Assembly (NCBI GenBank): GCA_039805565.1
Contig: JBDLTZ010000311.1
Coordinates: forward strand, 1 to 19,439
From: CALJIC01 sp039805565
GTDB taxonomy: Bacteria; Chloroflexota; Chloroflexia; Chloroflexales; Roseiflexaceae
Reading direction: 5' to 3'
Length of the DNA: 19,439 bases
Part shown: positions 7,893-15,250 of the stretch, piece by piece
How the letters are laid out: every line of letters begins with the position of its first letter
Numbering within the stretch: position 1 is the first letter of the stretch
Notes under the pieces: generated by a model
Database searches by the model: none
Told to the model about the DNA's origin: nothing
What the model saw: only the letters and a program-made list of their open reading frames with translations
Program-made: the position numbers and the translations under genes

Positions 7893-8535
7893 TGGGGATC
7901 ACCAGCACGGTGCCGGGGGCGAGCCGGCGGACGTTCATCAGGCGGTTGGCGTCGGCGATGCGGCGCCACTGGGTGGAGTCGCCGTAGGCCTTGTAGGCGA
8001 TCCAGGCCAGGGAGTCGCCCCGGTCGACGGTCCAGGTGCGCTCGCCGCCGGTGCCACCGGAGGTGGGGTTCTGGGGCTTGAGCTTCTTGCTGTCCTTGAT
8101 CTGCTGGAAGGTGACGCCGAGCTTGGCGCGGACGGGGGTGCCGTCGCTGAGGAACAGGGTGAAGTTCTGGGAGATGCTTGTGATGACGGCGTCGAAGGTC
8201 CAGCTCTTGCCCCACTGGAAGCGAACCATGGGGGGGCGCGCCTTCTTGGTCTTGGGGTCCTCGAGGCTCTTGTCGACCATCATCAGCTCCCAGAGCTTGT
8301 CGGTGTACTTGCGGACATCCTTGCGGTCAATGGAGGTGTCGAAGAACAGGTCCATAGAAAGGGTGGCCGGCTGGCCGCCCTTGAAGTCGATGAGGGGGAT
8401 ATCGGCGCCGAAGGTATTGCCGCTCTCCCAGGAGTTGCTCTTGGTAAAGGTGTACTCGCTGGGGTTGAACATGCACTCGACGCGCTTGCCACTCTTGTCG
8501 AGGTTGATGATGACGGCTTTGGAGAGCGTGGACAT
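7882..8535 (-). CDS. LysM-domain baseplate/tube-initiating protein (Afp7-like)
   Basis: The 217-residue protein has an N-terminal eCIS tube-type domain (residues about 5-150: CMFNPSEYTFTKSNSW, LSMDLFFDTSI, VRKYTDKLWELM, PPMVRFQWG) and a C-terminal LysM domain at about 167-214 (WTVDRGDSLAWIAYKAYGD, RRIADANRL, LAPGTVLVIP). In Afp/PVC and T4-like tails the equivalent (Afp7/gp53) links the hub and first tube ring to the wedges; the LysM is thought to be structural there rather than a wall-binding toxin. ATG 8535 has GGAG 7 bases upstream. It begins 42 bases after the giant eCIS_core gene and overlaps VgrG by 11 bases. Confidence 0.93.
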   Translation of the reverse strand: MSTLSKAVIINLDKSGKRVECMFNPSEYTFTKSNSWESGNTFGADIPLIDFKGGQPATLSMDLFFDTSIDRKDVRKYTDKLWELMMVDKSLEDPKTKKARPPMVRFQWGKSWTFDAVITSISQNFTLFLSDGTPVRAKLGVTFQQIKDSKKLKPQNPTSGGTGGERTWTVDRGDSLAWIAYKAYGDSTQWRRIADANRLMNVRRLAPGTVLVIPNAE

Positions 8536-8577
8536 AGTGATGCTCCGGGCGGGCAGACGGCAGAGTGTAGCACGACG

Positions 8578-11500
8578 CTAGGACCCAAGGCGGCGGCGCT
8601 CGGCGGCGAGCCGGCGCTTGAGGACATCGTAGACCTGGCGGGCGAGGGCGTCGAGGTCGGGCTCGGGCTGGGCGAGCTCCTGCTGTGGCATCGGCGGGGG
8701 CGGGGCAGGAGCCGCAGCCACGCCGCGGCCGCTCTGGGCGCGCTGGACAGGAGGCGGTGCCGCGCTGGGGGCGGCGGAAGCAGGCGAAGGCGCGACCGCT
8801 GCTGCGGACGGTGCGGGCGAGAGCGCCGGCGAGCGGGCAGGGTCGAAGGACGGGGCGGGGACGCGGGGCACCGCCCGGCTGTCGGGGGAGCGGCGCTGGG
8901 CATCGGGGGTGCTCCAGTCGGGGAGGGGCTCCCAGGGGGCAGGGAGACCACCCCAGGGCACGGCCTCGAAGGAATCCTCGGCGACGAACGGCGTCGTATC
9001 GTCGTCGTCGTCGGGGTCGGGGCGGCGCGGAGGGAGGGGCCAGACGGGGGCCGTGGTGAAGGTGCCCGGGGGCAGGTCGGCGTCGGGGGCGTAAGCTACA
9101 CGCTGGCTGGCCAGCGCCTCCACGGTCTCGGCGAGACGCTCCTCGCCGCCAACGTCGGGGCGCGGGGTCGGGGCGGCGGGGGGCAGGTGGAGGGGATTGC
9201 GGGCGCGGGCGGCGTGGGTGAGCTCGTGGGCCAGCAGGCCGAGGGTCTGCGGCGCAGCGATGGGGTGAGCGGCGGAGAGGAAGACCTCCTCGCCGATGGC
9301 GACGGCATCGGCACGCTCAGCGCCGGCGATGCGGTCGGCCTGGGGTCCCTGGTAGACGCGGACCTGCGCGGGGTCGATGCCGAGGAGCGGCTGCAGGAAG
9401 CGGCGGGCGCGCTGGGGCAGGGGCGTGGCCGCGCTGCGGTCGGGCGGGGGGAGGGCGAGAGCAGGGCTGGCGGGCCGGCGCGGCTGCTGCAGTGCGGGGG
9501 GCGGTACGGTCGCGCGAGGAGCAGCTGTGGAGCTGGCGCCCTGGGGCACCTGACGCGGTGAGGTCGGGCTGGCCGGCTCGCTCATAACGCGCTCGTGGCG
9601 GTTCAGACGGCGCGCCCAGGCCTGGGCCGTGCCGTCGAACTCCTGCACCGGCGCCGGCTGGCTCGTAGCCGACGAGCTGGGAGCCGACGCACTCGCGAGA
9701 ACTGACGCGCTGGGAGCTGGCGCACTCGCGAGAGCTGAGGCGCTGGGGGCCGACGCGCTGGAAGCTGACGCATCTGGGCGCACGTTCGACGTGGCGGCTG
9801 TCGGCGCCAGCGCACTGCGGGCCGAGAGTGCGTCTGGAGCGGCTGCGGCCGGGCGCGCCTCACGAGGCGAGGGTGCGTCTGGAGCGGCTGTCGGCGCCAG
9901 CGCACTGCGGGCCGAGGGTGCGTCTGGAGCGGCTGTCGGCGCCAGCGCACTGCGGGCCGAGGGTGCGTCTGAAGCGGCTGTCAGCGCCAGCGCACTGCGG
10001 GCCGAGGGTGCGTCTGAAGCGGCTGTGACCGGGCGCGCCTCACGAGGCGAGCGCGGGGCGACGAAACGTGGCGAGCGGGCCGTGGCGGGCGGCTGCACCT
10101 GGTCCGCTGCTCGCGCTGGAGCACTCGTCTCGGGCTGGCGGAATGTCTGCTGAGGAGCGATCACCTGATCGGTAGTACCCTGCGGTGATACCACCACGCC
10201 GGCCGCTGATGCGCTCGCCGGCTCGCTCACCACACGCTCGTGGCGAGTGAGGCGCCGCGCCCAGGCCTGGGCCGTGCCGTCGAACTCCTGCACCGGCGCC
10301 GGCTGGCTCGTCGCTGAGGCGCTGGGAGCCGATGCGCTGGGAGCTGGCGCGCTGGGAGCTGAGGCGCTGGGAGCTGGCGCGCTGGGGGCCGACGCGCTGG
10401 AAGCTGGCGCATCTGGGCGCACGTTCGACGTGGCGGCTGTCGTCGCCGGCGCATTGCGGGCCGAGGGTGCGTCTGGAGCGGCTGCGACCGGGCGCGCCTC
10501 ACGAGGCGAGGGTGCGTCTGGAGCGGCTGTCGGCGCCGGCGCATTGCGGGCCGAGGGAGCGGCTGCGACCGGGCGCGCCTCACGAGGCGAGCGCGGGGGG
10601 ACGAAACGTGGCGCGCGGGCCGTGGCGGGTGGCTGCACCTGGTCCGCTGCTCGCGCTGGAGCACTCGTCTCGGGCTGGCGGAATGTCTGCTGAGGAGCGA
10701 TCACCTGAGCCGTGGTACCCGGCGGTGACACCCCCTCGCCGGCCGCTGACGGGCTGGCCGGCTCGCTCGCCACACGCTCGTGGCGAGTGAGGCGCCGCGC
10801 CCAGGCCTGGGCCGTGCCGTCGAACTCCTGCGCCGGTGCCGGCTGGCTCGTAGCTGAGGCGCTGGGAGCCGATATGCTGGGAGCTGGCGCGCTGGGAGCT
10901 GGCGCACTCGCGAGAGCTGAGGCGCTGGGGGCCGACGCGCTGGAAGCTGACGCATCTGGGCGCACGTTCGACGTGGCGGCTGTCGGCGCTGGCGCACTGC
11001 GGGCCGCGGGTGCGTTTGGAGCGGCTGTCGGCGCCGGCGCCTCACGAGGTGAGGGTGTGTCTGGAGCGGCCGTCGGCGCCGGCGCATTGCGGGCCGCGGG
11101 CGCGTCTGGAGCCGCTGCGACCGGGCGCGCCTCACGAGGCGAGCGCGGGGGGACGAAACGTGGCGCGCGGGCCGTGGCGGGCGGCTGCACCTGGTCCGCT
11201 GCTCGTGCTGGAGCACTCGTCTCAGGCTGCTGGAATGTCTGCTGAGGAGGCATCACCTGATCGGTAGTATCCAGCGGTGGCACCACCTCGCCAGCCGCTG
11301 ACGCGCTCGCCGGTTCGCTCGCCACACGCTCGTGGCGGTTCAGGCGCCGCGCCCAAGCCTGGGCCGTGCCATCCGACGGCTGTGAGGCGCTGCTTTCAGA
11401 GCCATCCAGCGCCATCATCGTCCGGGGAGCGTTCGCACCTGGGGAATCGTCCGACTGTGCGCTGCGCAAGACATCGAGCTCAGTAGACGAAGCGGTAGGA

Positions 11501-13674
11501 GCATGCGCCGCCGATGCAGCAGTCGTGGGGACATCGCGCGCAGTCATGACGGGCGCAGCTGCTGGTGCAACTGCAGAAGCCTGTGCGATATTTCCCTCAC
11601 CGTTGCTCGGGGGAGCGGCGGGCTGTGGCGCAGCAACCTGGTCAGGAGCTGCACTCCGCGGGAAGAAGTCGCCCGAAGCCTGCTCCGGCGCGCGGCTCAG
11701 TGGGGCGGAGGTGGAGGCGGCCACAGCCTGCGCGGCCACCGCATCGTCCGCGCCCTCCTCGTGCCGGCGCAGACGCGCTGACCACGCCTCGGGGGAGCGG
11801 CTCGGTTGTACGACCGCAACCGGCGCTCCAGCCGTCGCTGTAGTAGCACCCGCTGAGCGCTCCGGTTCTGACGCGGGTATCGACGCTGGCGCGGCAGGAG
11901 CTGCGCTGTGTGTGGCTGATGGTGGTGCGCCTCTCGGCGGGACATCGGGGACTGGACGCACCAAGGTCGGTGATGGCGTTGCGTCGGCAGGGAGAGCTAG
12001 TGCGGCCTCACCCACGGTGGTCGGCTCGTGCAGCGGCGTGCGCTCCTCAGCCGGAGCAGTGATCGCCACAGGAGGTGTCGCGGCATCTGGGCCGGTAGCC
12101 TCGCCAGCTGTTTGCGCTGCCATGCGGCCGCGCGAGACGGGTCCAACCTGCTCAGTAGCAGCATCTCTCACCGCCGTACCCGAGGCGGCGGGCTGGGGTG
12201 AGACAGACGGCTCCGGCCTTGCAGGCTGCGGCGTAGCGCCAGGAGATGCATCAGCGACATTCGTGGGGCGGTTCTCGTCGCTGCTGAGGTGCGTCGCCCA
12301 CGTCTGCGCGGGGGCCGCAGGCCGCGGCGCGGGTGCATCTGGCGCGCTGTCCACAGGGGTCAGAACGCTTGGGGCTGACGCGGCATCGGCCTGCGCCGGG
12401 GTTGTCGGCTGTGGCGCGGGTGCATCTGGCGCGCTGTCCACAGGGGCCAGAACGCTTGGGGCTTGCGCGGCATCGGCCTGCGCCGGGGTTGTCGGCTGCG
12501 ATACTGCCTCAGGCGTACTCGCGGCTGGCTGCTCGCTTCCACGCAGCCGCTCAGCCCACTCACGCGCTGAGGACGCTCGTCGCGTAGGCTCGACCGAGAG
12601 CGGCTCGGCGGTCTCGCTGCCGGAGGGCGCACCGCTCGCAGCCGGCGGCGGCACCGCGCCTGGCTCAGACCGGGTATCTTCGCTCTCGGATGTGTGAGGG
12701 GGCGGCGCGGCGCCTGGCTCAGGCCGGGCATCTTCGCTCTCGGATGCCCGAGGCGTGTGAGCGCGCGGCGCGTCATCGACACCGCGGCTCATCTCATCGG
12801 GCACAGGCTGGGAGGAAGGAATCGTCACAGGCGGCAGCGCCTCGTCCGGGCCACGCACCTCGACGATGCGCCGCCCAAGTGGCTGTCGCTGTCGCGGCTG
12901 AGCGGGCTGCTGCTTCGCGGGGAGCGACGGTGCCGGAGGCGTCTCAGCGGCAGCCGCGGCAGCCGCGGCCTCTCGGGCGGCGCGGGCTGCACGCAGCTTG
13001 CGGACAGCGTCAGCCGCGCTCTGTGGCATATCCTCCTCGCGTGGCGCGAGGAGCGGCGTGCCCGTGGGCACCTCTGGCGTGGAAGGAAGCACCGCCGCAT
13101 CGGGCGCGGCGATAACATCCTGCCCGTCCTCTGGCGGCAGGGCGCGCGCCGGCGTGCTCTGTGGCGTCTGGGGCGAGGTCGGCTGGTCCTGGGCTCGCGC
13201 CGGCGGAGCGGCCGGGGCAGCGTCGGCCTGTGCTGCCGGCTCGCCGCGACGGGCCGCCTTCATGCGCCGCACAGCCTCAGCCAGATAGTCGGACTGACGC
13301 GCGACAATATCGGGCTGGGCAACATCGCGGGCCAGGTTTTGCTGCGCGAGCGGCGCCTCAGCCGGCGGTAGCTCTTGGGTCTCAGACGATTGGTTCTGCG
13401 CTTCCCACGGGGACTCATCTCCGCTCGGCATCCCGAGAAAAGCCTCATCATACGGCTGCTGGCTCTGGGGAAGGATCGCATCGTAGGTCGCCCACTCACC
13501 TTGGGGGAGTGCCTCGGCGAGGGGTAGGGGTGACAGGAATCGCCGCGATGCCTGCTGTGGCTCACGTGTGGGCGCACCAAGCCCAGCGCGCGTCAGAAGC
13601 GGGTGCCGCTCGCTGAGTGCGCGCAGCATCGTGCTTCGACCACGGATAAGTTGCAGGAGCTCCCGAAAGACCAT
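8578..13674 (-). CDS. Giant disordered repeat protein with C-terminal eCIS_core (DUF4157) domain
   Basis: About 1698 residues from ATG 13674, which has AGAGG 5 bases upstream; an alternative GTG at 13695 overlaps the stop of the second tube gene by one base. After a short N-terminal helix (MVFRELLQLIRG), some 1350 residues are Pro/Ala/Ser/Thr-rich and probably disordered. They are punctuated by short amphipathic motifs of the type AQAWARRLNRHERV at about residues 368, 454, 626, 767, 948, 1130 and 1345, with two looser ones near 125 and 216 (AEAVRRMKAARRGE). Residues about 1405-1495 form an eCIS_core domain (GIDPAQVRVYQGPQAD, GLLAHELTHAARA) with an intact HExxH. An Asp-rich patch, a second Pro/Ala tail and a terminal basic helix (DLDALARQVYDVLKRRL) follow. 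DUF4157 proteins are linked to eCIS loci as structural or cargo/protease proteins. This one could be a scaffold, a length ruler or a cargo; the sequence alone does not decide. It lies between the second tube and LysM genes. Confidence 0.9.
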   Translation of the reverse strand: MVFRELLQLIRGRSTMLRALSERHPLLTRAGLGAPTREPQQASRRFLSPLPLAEALPQGEWATYDAILPQSQQPYDEAFLGMPSGDESPWEAQNQSSETQELPPAEAPLAQQNLARDVAQPDIVARQSDYLAEAVRRMKAARRGEPAAQADAAPAAPPARAQDQPTSPQTPQSTPARALPPEDGQDVIAAPDAAVLPSTPEVPTGTPLLAPREEDMPQSAADAVRKLRAARAAREAAAAAAAAETPPAPSLPAKQQPAQPRQRQPLGRRIVEVRGPDEALPPVTIPSSQPVPDEMSRGVDDAPRAHTPRASESEDARPEPGAAPPPHTSESEDTRSEPGAVPPPAASGAPSGSETAEPLSVEPTRRASSAREWAERLRGSEQPAASTPEAVSQPTTPAQADAAQAPSVLAPVDSAPDAPAPQPTTPAQADAASAPSVLTPVDSAPDAPAPRPAAPAQTWATHLSSDENRPTNVADASPGATPQPARPEPSVSPQPAASGTAVRDAATEQVGPVSRGRMAAQTAGEATGPDAATPPVAITAPAEERTPLHEPTTVGEAALALPADATPSPTLVRPVPDVPPRGAPPSATHSAAPAAPASIPASEPERSAGATTATAGAPVAVVQPSRSPEAWSARLRRHEEGADDAVAAQAVAASTSAPLSRAPEQASGDFFPRSAAPDQVAAPQPAAPPSNGEGNIAQASAVAPAAAPVMTARDVPTTAASAAHAPTASSTELDVLRSAQSDDSPGANAPRTMMALDGSESSASQPSDGTAQAWARRLNRHERVASEPASASAAGEVVPPLDTTDQVMPPQQTFQQPETSAPARAADQVQPPATARAPRFVPPRSPREARPVAAAPDAPAARNAPAPTAAPDTPSPREAPAPTAAPNAPAARSAPAPTAATSNVRPDASASSASAPSASALASAPAPSAPAPSISAPSASATSQPAPAQEFDGTAQAWARRLTRHERVASEPASPSAAGEGVSPPGTTAQVIAPQQTFRQPETSAPARAADQVQPPATARAPRFVPPRSPREARPVAAAPSARNAPAPTAAPDAPSPREARPVAAAPDAPSARNAPATTAATSNVRPDAPASSASAPSAPAPSASAPSAPAPSASAPSASATSQPAPVQEFDGTAQAWARRLTRHERVVSEPASASAAGVVVSPQGTTDQVIAPQQTFRQPETSAPARAADQVQPPATARSPRFVAPRSPREARPVTAASDAPSARSALALTAASDAPSARSALAPTAAPDAPSARSALAPTAAPDAPSPREARPAAAAPDALSARSALAPTAATSNVRPDASASSASAPSASALASAPAPSASVLASASAPSSSATSQPAPVQEFDGTAQAWARRLNRHERVMSEPASPTSPRQVPQGASSTAAPRATVPPPALQQPRRPASPALALPPPDRSAATPLPQRARRFLQPLLGIDPAQVRVYQGPQADRIAGAERADAVAIGEEVFLSAAHPIAAPQTLGLLAHELTHAARARNPLHLPPAAPTPRPDVGGEERLAETVEALASQRVAYAPDADLPPGTFTTAPVWPLPPRRPDPDDDDDTTPFVAEDSFEAVPWGGLPAPWEPLPDWSTPDAQRRSPDSRAVPRVPAPSFDPARSPALSPAPSAAAVAPSPASAAPSAAPPPVQRAQSGRGVAAAPAPPPPMPQQELAQPEPDLDALARQVYDVLKRRLAAERRRLGS
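9591..11375. repeat. Long in-frame tandem repeats inside the giant eCIS_core gene
   Basis: The landmark cgctcgtggcg followed by a near-identical stretch recurs at 9591, 10235, 10779 and 11329, giving unit lengths of 644, 544 and 550 bases and a partial fourth copy. Each unit encodes one AQAWARRL motif, a conserved block ending in QPETSAPARAADQVQPPATA, and a Pro/Ala/Ser spacer of variable length. The first two units in plus-strand order also share long identical runs, which points to recent duplication. Confidence 0.9.
9811..10010. repeat. 45-bp sub-repeat array within the giant gene
   Basis: The string cgcactgcgg recurs at 9811, 9901, 9946 and 9991 with spacing 90, 45 and 45. The 45-base unit encodes a 15-residue spacer such as SARSALAPTAAPDAP on the minus strand. 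It accounts for the extra ~100 bases of the 644-base macro-unit compared with its neighbours. Confidence 0.88.
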
Positions 13675-13694
13675 CCCTACCTCTACAAGCGCCA

Positions 13695-14117
13695 CTAATC
13701 CAGCAGGCCGCTGTGGGCGAACTCAATCGTCTCGATCGCCGCCGCGTTGCTCGACGCATCAAACTGCGGCCCGATCCATTTCACCGGGTACGCATCCGCG
13801 AAATCCCAGCGACACACCTCTTTGCCGTTCACGTTGTACATCACCACCGACAGGTTATGCGTTTTGACCTTCTTGCCGAGAGCTACGTCCAGGTACCACT
13901 TGTACAGCTTGTCCGAGCGCGTGAACCCATACTTGAGGGTCAGGTTGCTCACCTTTGTGCGGCCCGGCAGCTTATGCACGTAGCTGTTGTTGCCGCCCTC
14001 AACGATCTCGAACACCTCGGTCTCGATCTGCAAGCCGCTGAGCTCGGTGAAGACCGCTCGCCCGATCCCCCCGGCCGTGACGTAGAACCTGCTGACCGGA
14101 AACGCATCGTACGCCAT
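13695..14117 (-). CDS. Second inner tube protein (Afp5-like, T4 gp19 fold)
   Basis: A 140-residue phage-tail tube protein (MAYDAFPVSRFYVTAGG, FTELSGLQIETEVFEIVEGG, KLPGRTKVSNLTLKYG, YKWYLDVALG, VVMYNVNGKEVCRWDFADAY, AAIETIEFAHSGL). ATG 14117 is preferred because AGGG lies about 11 bases before it; a TTG at 14126 is in frame but sits almost on that site. The divergence from the other tube gene, and its place after it, fit the Afp5/Pvc5 role as the first tube ring contacting the spike and baseplate, but the exact ring position is inferred. Its stop overlaps a possible GTG start of the giant gene by one base. Confidence 0.93.
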   Translation of the reverse strand: MAYDAFPVSRFYVTAGGIGRAVFTELSGLQIETEVFEIVEGGNNSYVHKLPGRTKVSNLTLKYGFTRSDKLYKWYLDVALGKKVKTHNLSVVMYNVNGKEVCRWDFADAYPVKWIGPQFDASSNAAAIETIEFAHSGLLD

Positions 14118-14129
14118 ACCGCTCAAACC

Positions 14130-14285
14130 CTATCGCTGCTTATGCCGCTGCGTCCGACCCTCGCGGGCGCGCTCCAGACGCGCGTCCGCCAGCATCAACT
14201 GGTACACCTTCTCCGCCAGCTTCTGCACCTCGGCGCGGCTCAGTTTCACGCGCGCAGCGCCCCCGGTCGTCTCTGCGTCGCTCAT
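14130..14285 (-). CDS. Small eCIS-associated protein, 51 residues
   Basis: The ATG at 14285 overlaps the TGA of the preceding gene in an ATGA junction, a strong sign of translational coupling; a longer in-frame start at 14324 would lie inside that gene. The protein is MSDAETTGGAARVKLSRAEV followed by a charged helix (QKLAEKVYQLMLADARLERAREG). Very small genes at this place, between chaperone-like and tube genes, occur in other eCIS operons (for example afp6 in size and position), but I cannot assign a family. Its helix resembles the extreme C-terminus of the giant eCIS_core protein. An adaptor or assembly role is inference. Confidence 0.75.
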   Translation of the reverse strand: MSDAETTGGAARVKLSRAEVQKLAEKVYQLMLADARLERAREGRTQRHKQR

Positions 14286-14671
14286 GCCTCCGCCCCCACG
14301 TCCAGCGCGAAGTGCGTGCCGCACGACGGGCAGGCCGTCTCGACGATCTGCGGCTCGGGACTGTTGATCTGCACGTACAGCTGCTGCAGGTAGGTGAAGT
14401 CCGGCGCAAACAGCTGACCCACCACCGACGGCGGCACCGGGCCAATGCCCCCCAGCCGCACCAGCACCCGGCTCAGCAGCAGGATCGCGAGGTACGCCTC
14501 ATTCCCCCGCACCCGCGGGTCACCCAGCGGCTCCACCTCGTCCAGCGCCGTCGCCCGCCGCATCACACCCTCGCGGTGGACCACGCCGCGCTCGTCCACG
14601 TAGCCGAGCGGCAGGCTGAACCCAAACTCCATCTGCACCACAGATTCCTCATCCGGAGCGGGGCGGAGCAC
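14282..14671 (-). CDS. T4-type baseplate hub assembly chaperone-like protein
   Basis: The 129-residue frame begins at GTG 14671, with AGGGGCGG about 10 bases upstream. An internal GTG or ATG near 14632-14638, close to a GAGGA, is a possible alternative start that would drop about a dozen residues. Recognisable features are MEFGFSLPLGYVDERG-HREG near the N-terminus, a helical middle (AYLAILLLSRVLVRLGGI; LFAPDFTYLQQLYVQINS) and a C-terminal CPSCG with only one CxxC pair. This pattern resembles phage tail-assembly or T4-family hub-assembly chaperones found beside eCIS tube genes, thought to help tube or hub assembly and not to be in the final particle. The family call is from general resemblance, so moderately confident. 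It lies 47 bases after the first tube gene. Confidence 0.75.
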   Translation of the reverse strand: MLRPAPDEESVVQMEFGFSLPLGYVDERGVVHREGVMRRATALDEVEPLGDPRVRGNEAYLAILLLSRVLVRLGGIGPVPPSVVGQLFAPDFTYLQQLYVQINSPEPQIVETACPSCGTHFALDVGAEA

Positions 14672-14718
14672 TACAGCGCGCCGCCCCTGCTGCCGCCATC
14701 AACTTGGCCCCACCGGCG

Positions 14719-15159
14719 CTACTTCTCGCGGGTGTAGCCCTCGACGGTGATCTCCAGCTCCTCGATCGCGAGCTCGTTCGAAGTCGCGTTCACCGACGGG
14801 CCGGTGATCTTGCTCGGCCAGGCGTTGACGAAGCTCCAGCGCGCGACCTCCTCGCCCGCCAGGCTGTACATCACCACCGCGCCGTTCTTGCGCGCCTCCT
14901 CGATCTTGCCCTGCTCGACGAGCTGGCGCCACTTCCACATGTCCAGGTCATCAGTGATGCCCTGCTTGAGCGTGATGTTGTTGTACTTCAGGTTCCCCGG
15001 GATCTTCTTGAGGATCGGCTTGCCGTCCGGGCCGGCTGCCTTCTCCTCGATGATCTCGTTCTCGCTGCCGAGGCCGCTGCACTCGCGGAACGCCCCGGTG
15101 ATCTGGTCCTGGAACTCGATCGCGAACCATGGAGACGGAAACGGATCTTTGGCTGCCAT
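14719..15159 (-). CDS. Major inner tube protein (Afp1-like, T4 gp19 fold)
   Basis: The 146-residue protein carries the full tail-tube signature: PFPSPWFAIEFQDQITGAF, RECSGLGSENEIIEEK, KIPGNLKYNNITLKQGITDD, MWKWRQLVEQG, VVMYSLAGEEVARWSFVNAW, ELAIEELEITVEGYTRE. Hexameric rings of this family stack to form the inner tube that is driven out when the sheath contracts. ATG 15159 is preceded by GGAGG about 8 bases away, one of the strongest ribosome sites in the window, as fits a highly made protein. It follows the sheath gene after a 91-base gap. I call it the major tube subunit because it pairs with the sheath, as in other eCIS operons. Confidence 0.95.
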   Translation of the reverse strand: MAAKDPFPSPWFAIEFQDQITGAFRECSGLGSENEIIEEKAAGPDGKPILKKIPGNLKYNNITLKQGITDDLDMWKWRQLVEQGKIEEARKNGAVVMYSLAGEEVARWSFVNAWPSKITGPSVNATSNELAIEELEITVEGYTREK

Positions 15160-15250
15160 TAGGCGCCCCTCCTCGATGCTAGAGCGTGATTGCAGTATTG
15201 CCTAGAGAGGCACGGCGCCTCTCCCACACGAGTGATTCAGACGCGAGAGA
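15160..15250 (-). promoter_or_regulatory. Sheath-tube intergenic region with hairpin
   Basis: The longest spacer between genes in the window. Bases 15205-15223 form a perfect 7-bp inverted repeat (GAGAGGC, loop of 5, GCCTCTC). No T-run follows on the minus strand, so it is not a standard intrinsic terminator. It sits between two genes that must be made in large, matched amounts; a role in mRNA stability, processing or partial attenuation is inference. No convincing -35/-10 pair is visible. Confidence 0.45.

Noticed and set aside
6369..8081. A 570-codon plus-strand open frame opposite VgrG and LysM genes
   Set aside because: It mirrors real genes on the other strand, has biased Leu/Gly/Ala composition, shows no domain, and codon bias supports the minus strand.
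9591..11375. CRISPR-like repeat array
   Set aside because: Unit lengths of 544-644 and 45 bases are in-frame coding repeats without short palindromic repeats or unique spacers.
11366..12697. A 443-codon plus-strand frame opposite the giant gene
   Set aside because: Ala/Gly/Ser-rich shadow of the repeat-rich minus-strand gene; the eCIS_core domain and ribosome site support the minus strand.
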